Below are positions 33,863 through 47,012 of a stretch of DNA of 64,000 nt, piece after piece. The translations under genes were made by a program, and so were the position numbers. How positions within the stretch are numbered: position 1 is the first letter of the stretch; the number at the start of each line of letters is the position of its first letter. The notes below the pieces were generated by a model. The model had not been told where the DNA came from and did no database searches. It saw nothing but the letters and a program-made list of their open reading frames with translations. The DNA is from Chiua virens (Eukaryota; Basidiomycota; Agaricomycetes; Boletales; Boletaceae), in NCBI GenBank assembly GCA_019787685.1, contig JAHNUO010000005.1, positions 1 through 64,000 of the forward strand. The letters run 5' to 3'.

Positions 33863-35322
33863 TTACACTGTCTTCAAGTTTCGCTCGATTTCAACCACAG
33901 CCTCCGCAGTCTTGTTCCTCACCCCCTTCAAAAACCGTACCAAGTGCGTCCCCCCCGTTCCTTTCAGCGCAGAACTTTTCTCCACTCCGACTATTTCTGC
34001 ATCCTGTACCACTGCCCTCTTTCGACTCGCTGGTCCGATGATGTATATTGCGACAATCTGGATATGGGCATCTCTAAATCGTTTAACGGAACGCACAGCC
34101 TCGTTATATGCCTCGACGAGCTTCGGATCTCCATCGATCGCTAGGTTCCGTACAGGCCTCGGGCTAGCAGTTAGATGACGCAAGAAGTTGCGGTGATGCT
34201 TCGGCATATAGATCTGCATGCGACGAAGTAACGTCCGCCTGTCATCGTGAAAGGCGCCTTCACCCGTGCTGCAGTTGTCCAAACCGAGAAAAATATCGAG
34301 TGAATGGATAAGCGCGCTCTGACCAGCACTCGGTCCAGACAAGTCTGTCGGTGGTTCTATCCCGGGATGTTCGTCGAATCCCTCGAAGATCCACTTTCTG
34401 TTCGTTGGATCGGAATCTTCGCCACACAACCAAGGTCGGATGCTGTGATAGAAGAACTCGGGATCACAGCCTCTTCTGATGTCTAACAAAATTCCCGTCA
34501 GATCTTCAACGACGAGGGCAAGTTGATGGAGGTATCCCGTGACCCGCCGTAGAGCAATCTCATCTCCAAGGAATATTTCGTCCATTGTGGCACGCATTAG
34601 TTTGAGGGCTTCGACACCCCTGATCTCGATGCGTCCTGAAGCAAGGTAGAACTCTTGCTCGTCACCTGTACCTGTGAAGAGATCCTGACTGCGGATGTTG
34701 TCGAGCGCGGGAGGTGTTTTCTCCTGCGAGGTAGATTTTAGACTCCAGTTATAGAGAACGGTGTCGGAGTATGTTGCAACAGCTGGAAGCTGGAGGTACG
34801 CCGCAACTTCCAAAAGGGGAATGGATATGCTACGTGGGATGCGGATCTCGATGTTAAGTGGGAGTGAATGGATATACATGTGCATGATGAACGTGAGCAC
34901 ATGGTGAGCTCGCCGGAGTAGCAGCTCGGAAACTACCAGGCCCTTCGTCGACAGCACGGGTAACTGAGACCACATTCGTAAAGCCAGAATAAGAAAAGGG
35001 GGGTGAATGAGAAATCGCTCACTTTATCGCGGACGCTTTTTCGCCATGATTCAGAGGTCGCCATCTCGTCTTCGGTTAGACTCGGTTTCTCCGCAAGTTG
35101 CAGCTTCGTAGACACAGCCTGGTCGAGAATCGCCTCCCATAGTTCCCATTCGACGGGAAGACGAGTAATGGGGGGATCTGGGGGCATGAAACCAGTCCGC
35201 GTGTCGACATCGAAATCATGCGCGGCAAGGGTGGTTGTGTCAACAGAACCATCCACTGTACCGGATACGAAGTCTGGGGGTGGCTGATCGAGAAAATGAC
35301 CCGAAGGCAATGGGTTCGACAT
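33863..35322 (-). CDS. Indoleamine 2,3-dioxygenase
   Basis: Heme enzyme that opens the indole ring of L-tryptophan to N-formylkynurenine, the first step of the kynurenine route to NAD. Exons 35023-35322 and 33863-34963 join across a 59-nt intron to give 466 residues. Hallmarks: TVLYNW, FTGTGDEQEFYL, PEFFYHSIRPWL, SGPSAGQSALIHSLD, RMQIYMPKHHRNFLRHL, FRDAHIQIVAIYI with the proximal heme histidine, and GTGGTHLVRFLKGVR. The length fits fungal IDO proteins. No signal peptide is seen; cytosolic. I chose the start MSNPLPSGHF at 35322 because it is the first ATG in a frame with good context; an upstream in-frame codon would only add an unconserved tail. No frame break. Confidence 0.95.
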
Positions 35323-37069
35323 GGTTTGGTGCTCAATCCAACACTGGCCAAGAAATGGCATGAGCGTAGCGCGGAGAGCTGCAGGGGGGGCTCACTTATA
35401 AGTGCTGTCCGTATATATGGATCATGTCATGTCAGTCCTGTCAGAGAGTATCGACCCTTGGGCAAATTGGTCGTACGCGGGGGTCCGCGGTGAAAATAAA
35501 TTGACATCACTTCCCACGAAGCGAGCCAAGCTGAATACTTCCTGTAACGAGTAGTGTAGCGAGTGTAAGTACCACAACGGATGGCCCGGGTGTCGAGATC
35601 TCCGAGAAAGAGTATGGTTATGTAATAACCCCTAGAACTTGAAGCTTGACTCAGTTCAAAAATGCCTAAAAGCGGCACGCTGCCACAACAGGCCGCCGTC
35701 AGGCAACGTCCCATCTCATTTTCATCTCTGAGTACCGAAGGAAGGCTTTCAAGCACCCTGCCAGCGTCCGTCCTTCCTTTTGTGCACGCCGCAATGTTGG
35801 GCCTTGGTGTTCAAGTGGTCTCGCGAGTACTTACCGCTTGTAATCAGAGGTAAGTTCTGACTCGGATGTATCCGAGTCGATACAGTGATCAGATTTTCAG
35901 ACATTGCGGATGTTCATGTACTCAACGTTCACCGTCGCCGTGAAGATTTCTTTGTCGATATTGTGGTGAGATTCAGAATACCTTCGGCATGCTCACTTTC
36001 TTTCTGGAAGATCCTTCGTTTGGACCGTCCTCCTCTTCGGCGGGCCTTCATCGTACACTGGTCTCATTGCTCAAAAGTTGGAAGCTACGAGCCCTCGGGA
36101 TACACCACTGATGTGAACATCAAAAAATTTCAGAGTAGGTATTTCACCACATGGTACGAAATGTCAGTAATGCGCCGTTCAAGGAGTGAAAGCCAGCGTC
36201 AAGTACAAATCAAAGTGTTAGTGTGCCAGTGATTTGCGGCGGGAGTTCACTCTTGAGAGAAATCTCATTCCAAACCAATTCCCGACCGCACACTGCGAGT
36301 GCATTTTATAGTGGACGTCAAAGATGCTCAACGCCCCCTACTTCATCGACAACTCCGGAAAGAAATGGTTTTCCGTCATCCTTAGAAGCTCCTCATCTCC
36401 TCAAAGATGATCGGTCCTTCGTCGTGCCCATGCTACGGCTCACCCCCTTTCTTGTGTCGGTTAGATGAAGGTGTGGCTGCACCGACTTACTAGTACACAA
36501 ATCCCCAAAGTGTAAATTGTGTAATCAGGAAAGAGAGGTCGTTTTCTCCGACTCTTCAGCACAGGGCGGCACCGCGAACATGGAAAAAAAGGGCCAGAAC
36601 CGAGCATTTAACGGCGGGGAAACCTGAGAATAAAACGACGGCAAGAAGATTGGTCCGACTGCGGTTGGAGGGTTAGGCCGGATGAGAGCTTCCATCGAGT
36701 CTAGAGACAGCGCCCGCGAGAAATGTCACTGGGGAAACTGCTGACGAGGATCATGAAGACGGGACCGGCAAGGACACCCTTGCGGCAGTGCGCGGACCCG
36801 ACGTTGATAATATAAGTTGGGCATTGTGCTAGCCTTATCTGACAGCCCACACGGTCTCCCCTTCACCAACTTCTTTTCGTGAATTTGCGACTCACTGATC
36901 TCGGGTGTAAACTGGATCCTTTCGAGAGATCATCTGGCAGGCCGCGGCATTGTCAACCATGTATCTTCATTTACGTTTACGCATAAAGTAAAAATACAGC
37001 AAAAGTTTCTCCGCAGTCCAAAGTTCACTTAGGTTTACATAGGCAGAGTTCACGTTGATCCTGGATCTT
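35323..37069. other. Intergenic region, 1.7 kb
   Basis: Lies between the 5' end of the dioxygenase gene (-) and the 3' end of the mutarotase gene (-). Short frames such as 35662-35853 and 35885-36232 show no recognisable family and could be remains of an old gene. No repeat or RNA is seen. Confidence 0.35.
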
Positions 37070-38969
37070 TCATTCTCTGGTCTCGCTCGGTCTTGCAACA
37101 ATGTCAGCGCGGACGTAGTTGTTGTAGATCTCATCCGATGACAACAAAGTGTCGGTGCTGGTACCAGTGGGATACAAGAACGCTGATAACGGCTGGGTAC
37201 CCGTCCCGTTAACAAAAACGATTGCAATACTGTGAATAGTTCGTCTTACCTCATGAAACTCGATGAAAGCAGCGGCTGCCACGGAAAAAAAAGGATAGGA
37301 TTAGCAACCTCCCTATTTCTGATATCAAAGCTTACACTGAGGAAGGTAACCGTCACCGTGAAGCCCAGTACCACCGTGTATTTTCTTTCTGTATCCCTTG
37401 GTATCAGCGTGGTTGTTCGTGTAAAGCATCAAACCGGCTTCTACGAGAAGGGAAAAATGAAATCACCAAGTGGAAATTTGACGGAAACGTAAGTAATAAG
37501 AACGTATGCTTACGGTTCGAGTCAAACTCAACAGCAAGCCCAGATTTGTTCGACGAGAGTTTTAGCACAGGATCATTTCGGATGGTCAATATGTCATTGA
37601 CAAGATTGAGCGTGGCTGAGAACTCCGTCATGGGGATTCGGTGAGGGGAAGCAAGCTTGAGGTTGGATCGCTGACTCAACAGATAATAATCGTCTTGGGC
37701 AAGGACACATATGAGTATTCACATATCAGGTATAACGATCGACATACCATAGCCGCTCCCAGGGAAAAAATCACCAATACGCTTGTTATGGTGAAAGTGC
37801 GCGCCACTGCTGTTGTCTGCCTCAGACACGGGGATGTATCGACCAGTAGGCAGGGAATTGGGCTGTAGCTCAGCGATATGGCTTGCCTGACGGGATAGCA
37901 ATTAAATGTGATCCTCAGGGAATAGAATAGGAAAGATATCTGGCTCTATTTACCTTGATATTCAGGTTGTGATTCAATACTTTGAGTGTCTCTTCACCTT
38001 CCTGTAGGCTGGCATCCAGGTTGAAACCCCAGTGCTGAGGATAGTGAATACATGCTTGATTCCAGCTCGTCACTACACATACCTGCGTGAGATTGATTGG
38101 CGTCACTGTCTTTTGACCCTCTGGAAGGTCCACAACCTTGGCTCGATAGACGATGGCGATGCTCCCGAGTTCATGCTGGAAGGCAGTCGACTCGAGATTC
38201 ATTGGTGGTAAAAGTACGACGAGCGTCTCTAAATATAGAGTGCCATTGTAGCCCTGGTCACCGTCCGGGGACGTCAACGAAAATATTGCTGTACTCGCGT
38301 CCGTGCTGGCCGCGATCGACTCCACCTCTGCCTTGGTAAAAAGGCTCGCGTCCTCCACCTGTGCAAGTTTTTTCCAGACACCATCATCAAACCCCTTTGG
38401 GCCGCCGTGAAGGGATACATTAGGGCTTTCTGTATGTAATACATAAGAGAGGGGTCAATAGGATGCCGGTGACGTATGGCGTCCACGAGGGGTGTCGGGA
38501 ACGTACCGTTGGAGAGCGCTTCAAACTGAGGTCGTAATACCGTTCCTTTCTACGACGTGCCTCCCAACTGGAACGCGGTTGGCGTATCGTCCGATGATCG
38601 TGTTCGTGTACTTTACGGTACTGTGATCCTTTGGGTTTTCCGGACCGATCACGATATCGTGCGTCTTGAGAGGATGACGTATTAGGAGGGGGAAAAAAGG
38701 CAGAAAGTTTCACCAATACGATACACACCTTGCCGTTGACCTGGACGATGATTCTTTGGATGGTAAGACCATGTGGAAGGACCTGAACATATTGACGTTA
38801 GTAAGTCATGCACAAGGCGATGGGCCATGATGTTGAATAGCCGAGTTCAAGTTGAGATTGACATTAGGGACGCCATTCCCACACTGGTACGGCATCTGCT
38901 TACCTCCATGGCCAACGCTGGGGTGAGCGAGCCCGGGAGGGACAGAAGGACAGGGGAATATTCAGACAT
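37070..38969 (-). CDS. Aldose 1-epimerase (galactose mutarotase)
   Basis: Interconverts alpha- and beta-anomers of galactose or glucose, feeding galactokinase. Start ATG 38967-38969 (MSEYSPVLLSLPGSLTPALA), then TNTIIGRYANRVPVG with the family arginine, NVSLHGGPKGFDDGVW, HWGFNLDAS with the catalytic-type histidine, and ASHRIPMT and DFFPGSGY segments. The C-terminus is AFIEFHEPLSAFLYPTG followed by a DEIYNNYVRADIV segment and TGA at 37070-37072. At least six short introns. One break: the frame of ERNGITTSV ends in TGA at 38521-38523, while the conserved EALSNESPNVSLHGG continues one base later, so one extra base is present as read. Adjacent to galactokinase on the same strand. Confidence 0.88.
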
Positions 38970-39187
38970 GGTGGTGTTCACTAGGAAGGTTGGTGGTAAA
39001 GATTCCTGAGGAGGATCGAGTTGTCGCTTGGTCCCAATTTCTTATACTAACTGTATTTCCGAGTCACTCTCGCTTATCTTATCTTTTCCCCCCAAATATC
39101 TTACATAGCATCACTACATACTGATGTACATAATGTCCCAATTCAAATATCAAACAGCTATCTCGCCACGGATTTGAATGATACCGC

Positions 39188-41425
39188 TCATTCGGTAAAC
39201 TTGTATACTGCAAACGGATGAGAAAACACTTAGTGCTGCGGAGACAAATGGGAACGGATCAACGGATCGACATACCACACACGCCACTGCTTGGTTTCGT
39301 CGCAAAAATAGCCTCCTGCAGTGAGTCTCCTTCGAGATTCCGATAAGGCCCGTATTTTGCCTTGATCTTGGCGATGAACGCGTCGACCTGACTTTCGTCC
39401 ACCAATGATACCGTGCACCCTCCCCACCCTGCACCTGGGGGAGATATGTCAGCCAAGAGTATGTAGGCGTTGATCCAAATACGATCAGACCTGTGACACG
39501 ACTCCCGTAGGCTCCAGCGGCGAGTGCGAGCCGTGTGAGTTCGTTGACTTCCGGGCCAGTGCATTCATAAAGCCTTGAACAGCTCTCTTGAGACTCATTC
39601 ATCAACTTTCCAAGTGCCTCGAACACCGAGATCCCTTGATAAGCCGCAGGCGACTTTTCCGCGGCCAGGCAGACATCACGGAATCGGAGTACACGCAAGG
39701 CTTCGGAATAGGCAGTGCTTTGCTCGCTTGTACAATTGAAAGTACGTGGTCTCGACTGTGGTTCGTCAGGACTTGCTTCGTTCCCAAAGTCGAAGAGATT
39801 CACTAACCCTCGACCCACGAAAGGTACACATCTTTGAATAGATCTTCACTCATGCTAGACCACTCGATCATCGTCTCCAGCGTCACTCCAAGTTGATCAC
39901 CATCTCCGGCACTTTTTGGCCTCAAGCACTCGACTGCCTGCACCATCCTCTCCAACCCTTCCCTCACCTTGTCCACATTCTCCTCCGTTTGATCCTCTGG
40001 CTCACCCATAAATCTTTCCATGACCTCTCTCAGTGTAATTCGCTCCCTGGGACCTACGTTGACGCCAAGACGGACGGCAAGCACGCGTGCGGCACCAAGC
40101 GATTCGACCACGCGTAGGTTGTACTGGTATTTCGCATGCACTGCTTTATCCGATACGACAAGTGAGTTCGCACAGACTAACGTCGCGGAAGGAATGTTGG
40201 GACGTCCTGGTCGAGGGCCAGGCAGAGGAATTGTTTCGGCATCAAGTTTAGGGAAGAAGGAAACATAGAGCGCAGCGCCTGGAAGAGAGAGAACGGACGC
40301 TGCTTGATCCATTCTAAAACAGGGGTGATTGTGAGCATGGAATGGAAGCGGAAAGTGATAGAACAGTCTAGTACGTACCCTCCGCTGTTGACACCTTGAT
40401 CGTGTTGTTGGAGATGAGTAAGGTACCAACTGCACGGACGATGTACGACGTACCGACACGTTTCTCGTTCTCGACAGCCATCTCTACCAGAGTGCCTTTT
40501 GTCGGTGCAATGTCTGGGTCTTCGAGGATTCCATTGACCGCCAAGAAGGCCAAGGTAGACGAGACGACCATTGCTGCACTCGACGACAACCCTGACCCAG
40601 CAGGAACCGTGCCCGTCACAAGTAGATCCACGGGGATGGGCGACGACTCGAGATCATTGGATTCAGGATCAAAGTAGTGGTTTAAAACTCCCTGAAAACA
40701 GTGCGTGTCCAGAGATGCACAAGAGGAGGTAAATCTGTCGAACGCACATAATACCCAGCTTTCACATATCCTTCCCACTCTAGTGGGTTCGTGTGTATGT
40801 CGAGATGCCACGCAGTCTATGCGAACCGCCTCCGCCGGGACGTCCGCTTCCTTGGACAAAGCCCCGACCGAGGGCCTCCACGTCGGCGAAAAGACGCGAC
40901 GTGGATACTTACGTTGCAAATTCTCTGCAACGACAGTGCCCGGGGACATGACTGTTCACTCGAGCAGGGGGTGTCCTCGGCGCACATGCAATCAAAATGT
41001 CGTGCTCGATTGCAGCGGGAACGACGCCAAACAGGGAGTAGTCGATGTGTTCACCTTGGAAACCACGCGCTCGATATCGACGAGGTGGTACCGCATATGT
41101 GTAGCGAACAGAAACATACCTATAAGGCTATGGGGAGTCAATCACTGCTTCTGGGGCTGCCAACACCAAGCAGAGTCAGTCGAAGCGACCTACTTACTTG
41201 ATACGACCTGGCGCACGCGCGATGTATGCTGGCGCTTCGTCCGAACTTGGCCTCGAACTCTTTGGCAAGGTTATCCCAGCGTTCGCTGAATTCTACCCGT
41301 GTGAAGCCTCGCACTCGGACTATGAGTTGAGGGATCGGAACTCACGCATGTTTGAGCGAGGTACCGAGGTTCTGGTAGACTTGTTCGAGATCTGTGTACA
41401 CAGGAATGGGAAGAGTTGCAGCCAT
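39188..41425 (-). CDS. GAL1: Galactokinase
   Basis: Phosphorylates galactose at C1, the entry to the Leloir pathway; GHMP kinase fold. Start ATG 41423-41425 (MAATLPIPVYTDLEQ). Motif 1 GRINLIGEHIDYSLFG is assembled from three exons, one of only 8 nt at 41120-41127. Then follow WHLDIHTNPLEWEGYVKAGYY, GVLNHYFD, motif 2 GTVPAGSGLSSSAAMV, VGVNSGGMDQAAS, LVVSDKAVHAKYQYNLRV, and motif 3 in SPPGAGWGGCTVSLV. The last exon gives SSGVCVYKFTE and TGA at 39188-39190. Near 39706-39718 the conserved FQLYKRAKHC and YSEALRVLRFRDVC lie in frames one base apart, an apparent single-base insertion. The gene is split by about ten introns. Together with the neighbouring mutarotase it forms a partial galactose cluster. 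Confidence 0.93.
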
Positions 41426-41639
41426 GATGAAGATTCGTTCCTCGGAGGGGATCAAGCCCGCAGTAAATGAAATCAATTCATGATGGGACCCAACCATCCC
41501 TCGGCCCGGGACCCGGGTGGCACAAGTTGCCCCCTAAAAGCCAACCCAAACACAACCCTATGTTGATAGTAGTACTTAGGACAAAGATAGCTGAAGACAT
41601 CGGCACACCCTCAACCAACCTATCAACTATACCGCTACA

Positions 41640-44600
41640 TTAGGTTGGTACGGCATAAGAACCCCTCCCGCGTCCCCTGAATCCTCCGCGCCCTCGTGCA
41701 CGTTCAAATGTGGGTGCGAACCCTCTCCCCCGTGTTCCCCTCGACGAGTACCCTCCCCGGCGTACAGGCCCGTCGAGGGGACGGTATCCGATCTCTGCAA
41801 CCTCTCCGTCTTCGTCACGAGTGCCCGAACCGGACGCATCCGGATGGCCATGTTCGTGGTTCAGCGCTCCTGTCGCACTGTGACCATTCGACAGCCCTCT
41901 TCCAGCGTCCCCGCGTCGAAGCTCGGCTGCCACTGCCATATCCACTAGGTGCATAGTTCGATGCTGGAGCTGACGACCATGTTGATGTAGATGGACCTCC
42001 TGCTGCGGTATACGGTCCCTTTGGCTGGGATGCCCGATTGTCTGCGAAATTTGTGCCGCGTCCTCGGTTGGGGTTCGCCATAATAGCGACAGGCGCAGAT
42101 GGTTGCCTAACTTCGTAGTGAGCACTGCAATCGACGACAGGAGATGGAGTAGATATGTAACATGCCTTTGTGGAGCTGGTCGGAACCCGGCTGCGGCTGG
42201 CTGGCCTGAAGGCGGACGGACAGCAGGGTATGGCCCAGAACGAGGTTTAAAAGGCACATTCGGAGATGGTGGGGGCACGGAAGTCGGATGCATTGAAGCT
42301 ATGAACTGTGGGTTGGTCAAGTTCAAACACGAGCTGAACTGCACTGCTGATCCCCGGTACTGCGAACACCTGCAAAAATATCCAGTCAGGGGCCGTCTCA
42401 TGACACCTTTGATCGCTCCAGTACCTGTCTCCAAGAGTGACCCCTGCCATGAAAGGAACATCCCAGACTACGTCCATCGATTTCGAGTTGAGTCCGACAA
42501 CGACACCCTTGACAGATAACGGCACGCCTCCGGAATCCTGCACCATCGTCACGCGATCACCAAGTGCAAAGTGTTGATGTTGTAGTCGGTAGATCGCATG
42601 CGCAGGTTTGAGGATAGCATGCCGTGGAATGTTCTTGACCATGGCTTTCTTAATCGCAGGTCGATAACTTGTTCTTGTTAACATTGTCCGCGTACGCCTC
42701 AATTTCTGCCACGGTTTCCTTTGTGAGTTGGTCGGAAAAGAGAGACACGGGCTCGAATTCACGGATGCCTTTAGACTTAAGCCAGGCCTTAACTTCTTTG
42801 ACGCGCGCATCCGGATTATCGCTGAAGATGTCAGACGCGCGAGCCATGTCTGAAGGGCATCTCAGTGCATGACGAGGGACTAGAGTCGTGGGTACTTACC
42901 ATCTCCGCTCTGATCAAGTATTTGAAATACTTCAGGGAACTTCTCCTAAGAACGGACAATGTAAATAACGGCAATGTCCTAGCGTGAAAGGTATTACCTT
43001 GTACTCTCGTATCAAATCGATGGTTTTTTCGCTAAATTCCCAATGTCTTCCCTCCTTCCGTGAATAGTCGATCACCTTCAAGCTCTTCGCCTCAAATTTC
43101 AGACTGAGACCCAAGTTATTCTTCACAGAATCGGAAGTCAACACCATGAAACTCGACGTTATCTTGGACAGTGCTCGACCAGAGATCTGGAGCATATTGG
43201 AAGTTCTGAATGAGGGATAGTAATGTTGAGAAGCGCGATTCTGAACAATTCCCTTGAACTTGTCGTTCTCCGTTTTATCTGAGGGGAAGAACTATTATCG
43301 GCAAGGTAAGTCAAGGGTAATGAACGATAGCACCTCGTCACGTACAGCAAGTATGACAGATAGCGTGTTATCGGTAGTATTCGCCACTTGGGCTGCAACA
43401 CCGTAGGCATGTTCTCCAAGGAAGAAAATTTTGGTACCGTCCGGAAACTCTTCAGACAAAGGAGGTGCTTCCTTCTCGAGGAAACGTGGGTCTTCGGAAG
43501 CCACTTGTGAGATTACCATTTGTACCGCTTGTTCGATCTCCTTTTCGGAACCTTCATAGTCCTTGACGAAGGCTCCCGATTCTAGACGTTTCATGCCTGT
43601 GGCATGATCAGCGTCAGCTGTAACACATATAGAGATACTCAAGTACTCGCCTTTCAAAGGCTGAACGTGGACAAGTACCTCGACGTCGCCAGTGAGAACT
43701 CCACACTTCTTTGAATACGTATGCTCGATCCGCTCCGCCTTCGATTTCCAGTGACTAAGACCATATGATCCGTGAGGGTTGGCCACAATCTTCGGTGCAC
43801 TCCCTGGGATAACCACTACTTCCTCGTATTTGAACAATGAATCCGAAACAGCGACCACGCGTCCCTCCTGCAGGAAAGGCCAGCCAATGAACGTGCGTTT
43901 TCCCACCATCTCTTTGGCAATCTCCTCCGATTTGCGGTTCTCGTGCGGGTTTTGAATGTGCACTATCATGGACTTGTTACGACTATCTGATCCGTGAACG
44001 TTCACGCCATGGACTCCTAGTGTGGCAGTGTGCGGCAATGTATCGAGAGACGGGAAGCCAGCGAGGGCTTTTGCACCAAGGTAAACCCCATCGCAAAGGC
44101 CAGGAACAAGATGGAGACCATCCAGAGTAGGAAGGTCAAACGGCTCCATCGCACCCGTGCAACGATATATTGGGGGGAAGAAATTTGGCAGAGAGGACGG
44201 GTATGTAATTGGTTCTCCGGTGCTGAATGAGAATTTGGTACTGGTGCCAAAGGCATTGCGTCGTTTCTCCTCGTCAGTCAGGCGTTGTTCGCGTGCTAGT
44301 AAGGACGGTTAAAATATGCGCTTGCATAGAATGACGAAGATACGCACAAGCCATGGCTTTGAGTAGCCTAGCTTCGTCAATGAACGGAATTTTAACGATC
44401 GCTTCCCACTCTTGTCTCTTCCCATTCAAATCTTGCTCGAACTCCTGGGGATAGAAGTCTAAGATGGGCGAATTTGAATCATACATCAGATTCTATGCAC
44501 TACTGTAAGAATGGTCACCACCGCATATGAGAGACACCCTACCTGGTATGCACGCGGTATTAGGTCTTTGCTAGCCGAGGGTAAGACGCCCATCAGTTGT

Positions 44601-47012
44601 TCGAACGGACGGAAGGGCTTCCCAAGGTCGAATTGGAACTCCATTTCTTCTAAACCTCGCAGATCTTGAAGGCAAGGTCAGTAATCATGACAATGGAAAG
44701 TCGAAAACAGACATACCGGAAATACGAGGTGCATAATGATAGTTGTAGAACCATCCCCAGGAGGCAACACCACTGTAGTAGTAGTGCATCACCCACTGCA
44801 AGCCTTCAGCGTATCTGAATATAAAGGGACCCATTTGCTCCGGGTTGTCGTATGATATGTTCAGCTTCTCCTGTTTGCATAGATGTGAGATCAAGAACCC
44901 GCGGGCGCGCCATTGTAGCATACCCTGTAATAACCGCGCTTCCAATCATCCATCTTATCGTTGACGGATTTCTCGTATCGCGCAGTAAATCCTCCACTTT
45001 CGTCGTCATCCTTGACGGGGGCCTTCTCATACTTCTTCAACACACGCTCTACAGCTAATCGACCCTCTTCATCCTCCTCGTCTGAAACGTCTTCCCATTG
45101 CTCATCGGCGTCATCGGCGTCATCGGTAGCATCGAGTTCTGGTCCAGGTTCAGGCGTGGGCTCTTCCATGGAACCCGGAAGGCGCCACGTGACCAGGTTT
45201 TGGTCCTCATCGTCGTATTCATCCCAAGTAACGGATAAACGCAAGGTCCGCGCTGAGTGTCGAAATAAAACTGCGATCGCGGGAAGGGAAGGTGTTTGGC
45301 ATGGTAAGTAACGTGTTGGCGCTCGGCCGTTGCCCTAAGTTATCCATCACAAATGTCCTAACTTTGTCGAAAATGTCCCGCTGTTCCCGTGTCAAAACTG
45401 AAGACCTTTCTTTAGGATCCAGAGCGAAGAAGGGAGGGGAAGAGCAACGTACCGAGACCGACGCGCCCACGTGCTACTTCCATCTGACGCATATGTTTAC
45501 TCTGCTTACCCTTGAACCAATTGGCATCAGCGTACTCCTTCTCGAAAATTTCACGTTCCCAAATCTTCATCTCGTCGAGCACTACTTGTAGACGTTTCAT
45601 GTTGATTGTGCCGCTCTCGTTGAGATAGCCATCTATGCAATTCATAGTGAGGTGGTGCGCCGAGAGGATCAGGATTCAAGCGCACCAAGTGAGGGTAAAA
45701 CCTTTATATATATATCAAAGAGTCTTTCCAAACCGTTCGCGTGGATATGTAGATCGGGGAGGTTCGGCAAGAAATCGTTGCCAACGAATACGGCGAGAAG
45801 GATGAAGTCGTCTATAACACGTTCTAGATTATAATCGAACGAGAGAACTGGTTCAATCTCGCGGAATTCTAGGTTCAGATATTCGCGCATCAAAGAGAGG
45901 TGGAGGAGATAGAATGTCTGTGGCTCTGGACTGTACATATAATGAGAAATAAACCAGCGGAACGTGAGAACAACGTACTTTCCCCCTTTTTTCTTAGTAG
46001 ATGGTCCAAATTTGACTTCTTCGCGAAGGAGGCAAAAGTGTGGATCATGACTGAGCAAACCTAGCATAATCAAATCGGCATCAAGACCATACAAACAATG
46101 CCGGATGTTTGGATTATAGTCGGGTTGTGCGCGCGACAACCGGATATATTCCATGATTTTGTGCTCTCCTTCCCCGGGGACCTCGTGACCTGAAAGGACG
46201 ACCTCGATATCCCTCCAATGCGCATCTTCTGTGATCTTCTTATTCACGAAATATCTCAGTTGCTCGGATAGCTTCGTCATGAAAACAGTTCCTAGAGACA
46301 GTAAGGAAACAATATCTGCGTAATGTATAAGGTACGCACCAGGAGTGATACAGTTACTGTCAAACGGCTTCTCAGCGGGAAGTTTCTCTCCCTTCGCCTC
46401 CGCATTCTCACGAACCTCTCTTGCTTCCTTCGCAGTACGGAAACGGCGACTACGTTGTTGATTCATCTTGGCTCTCGGAGCAACACCGTCCACAGCCATG
46501 AAAAACAATTTCTTGGGCTTAATCTTCCCAAATAAGAGGTCCACGTATGCAAATATGGATGTGAATATCTGTTCCTCCGACATTCGAAAATGTGCATCTT
46601 CATCGTTTGGATGCGAGCCTGTGAATAATTCGATGAGAAACTGTCGCCTGTGCACATTGGAATCGTACAGTTGTGTATGATCCCATTGAAGTCGAGATAT
46701 AAGTTATCTGTAAAACAAGTTAGTGATCAAGTGTCGCTGGGCCACTCGAACTGTTTTACCGAATTCCGGAATCTTATTCTCCTGAATGAGTTGAGATGTC
46801 AATGGATACCGTTCACTTTACATTCTTTGAGAACATGCATCCCGGGAAAATAGGACTGACAACTCACGAGAAATAGCGGAAGAACTAGAAGTGAAGCAAA
46901 GAGATTATTACCCTGTATCAACCACCATGGACCTTGAATGCGCACCTTCGGAATACCTTACAGAGACATGAAAAAGCTTTTAGGTAAGTTTAACGAACGT
47001 GTACTCACCCAT
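41640..47012 (-). CDS. XRN1: 5'-3' exoribonuclease 1 (Xrn1)
   Basis: Main cytoplasmic 5'-3' mRNA decay nuclease. The N-terminus [20 protein letters not shown] is built from exons 47009-47012 (4 nt), 46946-46956 (11 nt), 46868-46884 (17 nt) and 46760-46815. Next come [82 protein letters not shown] and [15 protein letters not shown], which hold the magnesium-binding acidic residues of the nuclease core. The D1-D4 and SH3-like regions follow. The tail is RGG-rich ([20 protein letters not shown]). Near the G4 run at 41909-41912 the tail changes frame by one base: the reading up to [17 protein letters not shown] is in one frame and [20 protein letters not shown] in the next. The catalytic part is intact. 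Confidence 0.95.

Noticed and set aside
40705..41289. 194-codon plus-strand frame
   Set aside because: Antisense of galactokinase exons and introns.
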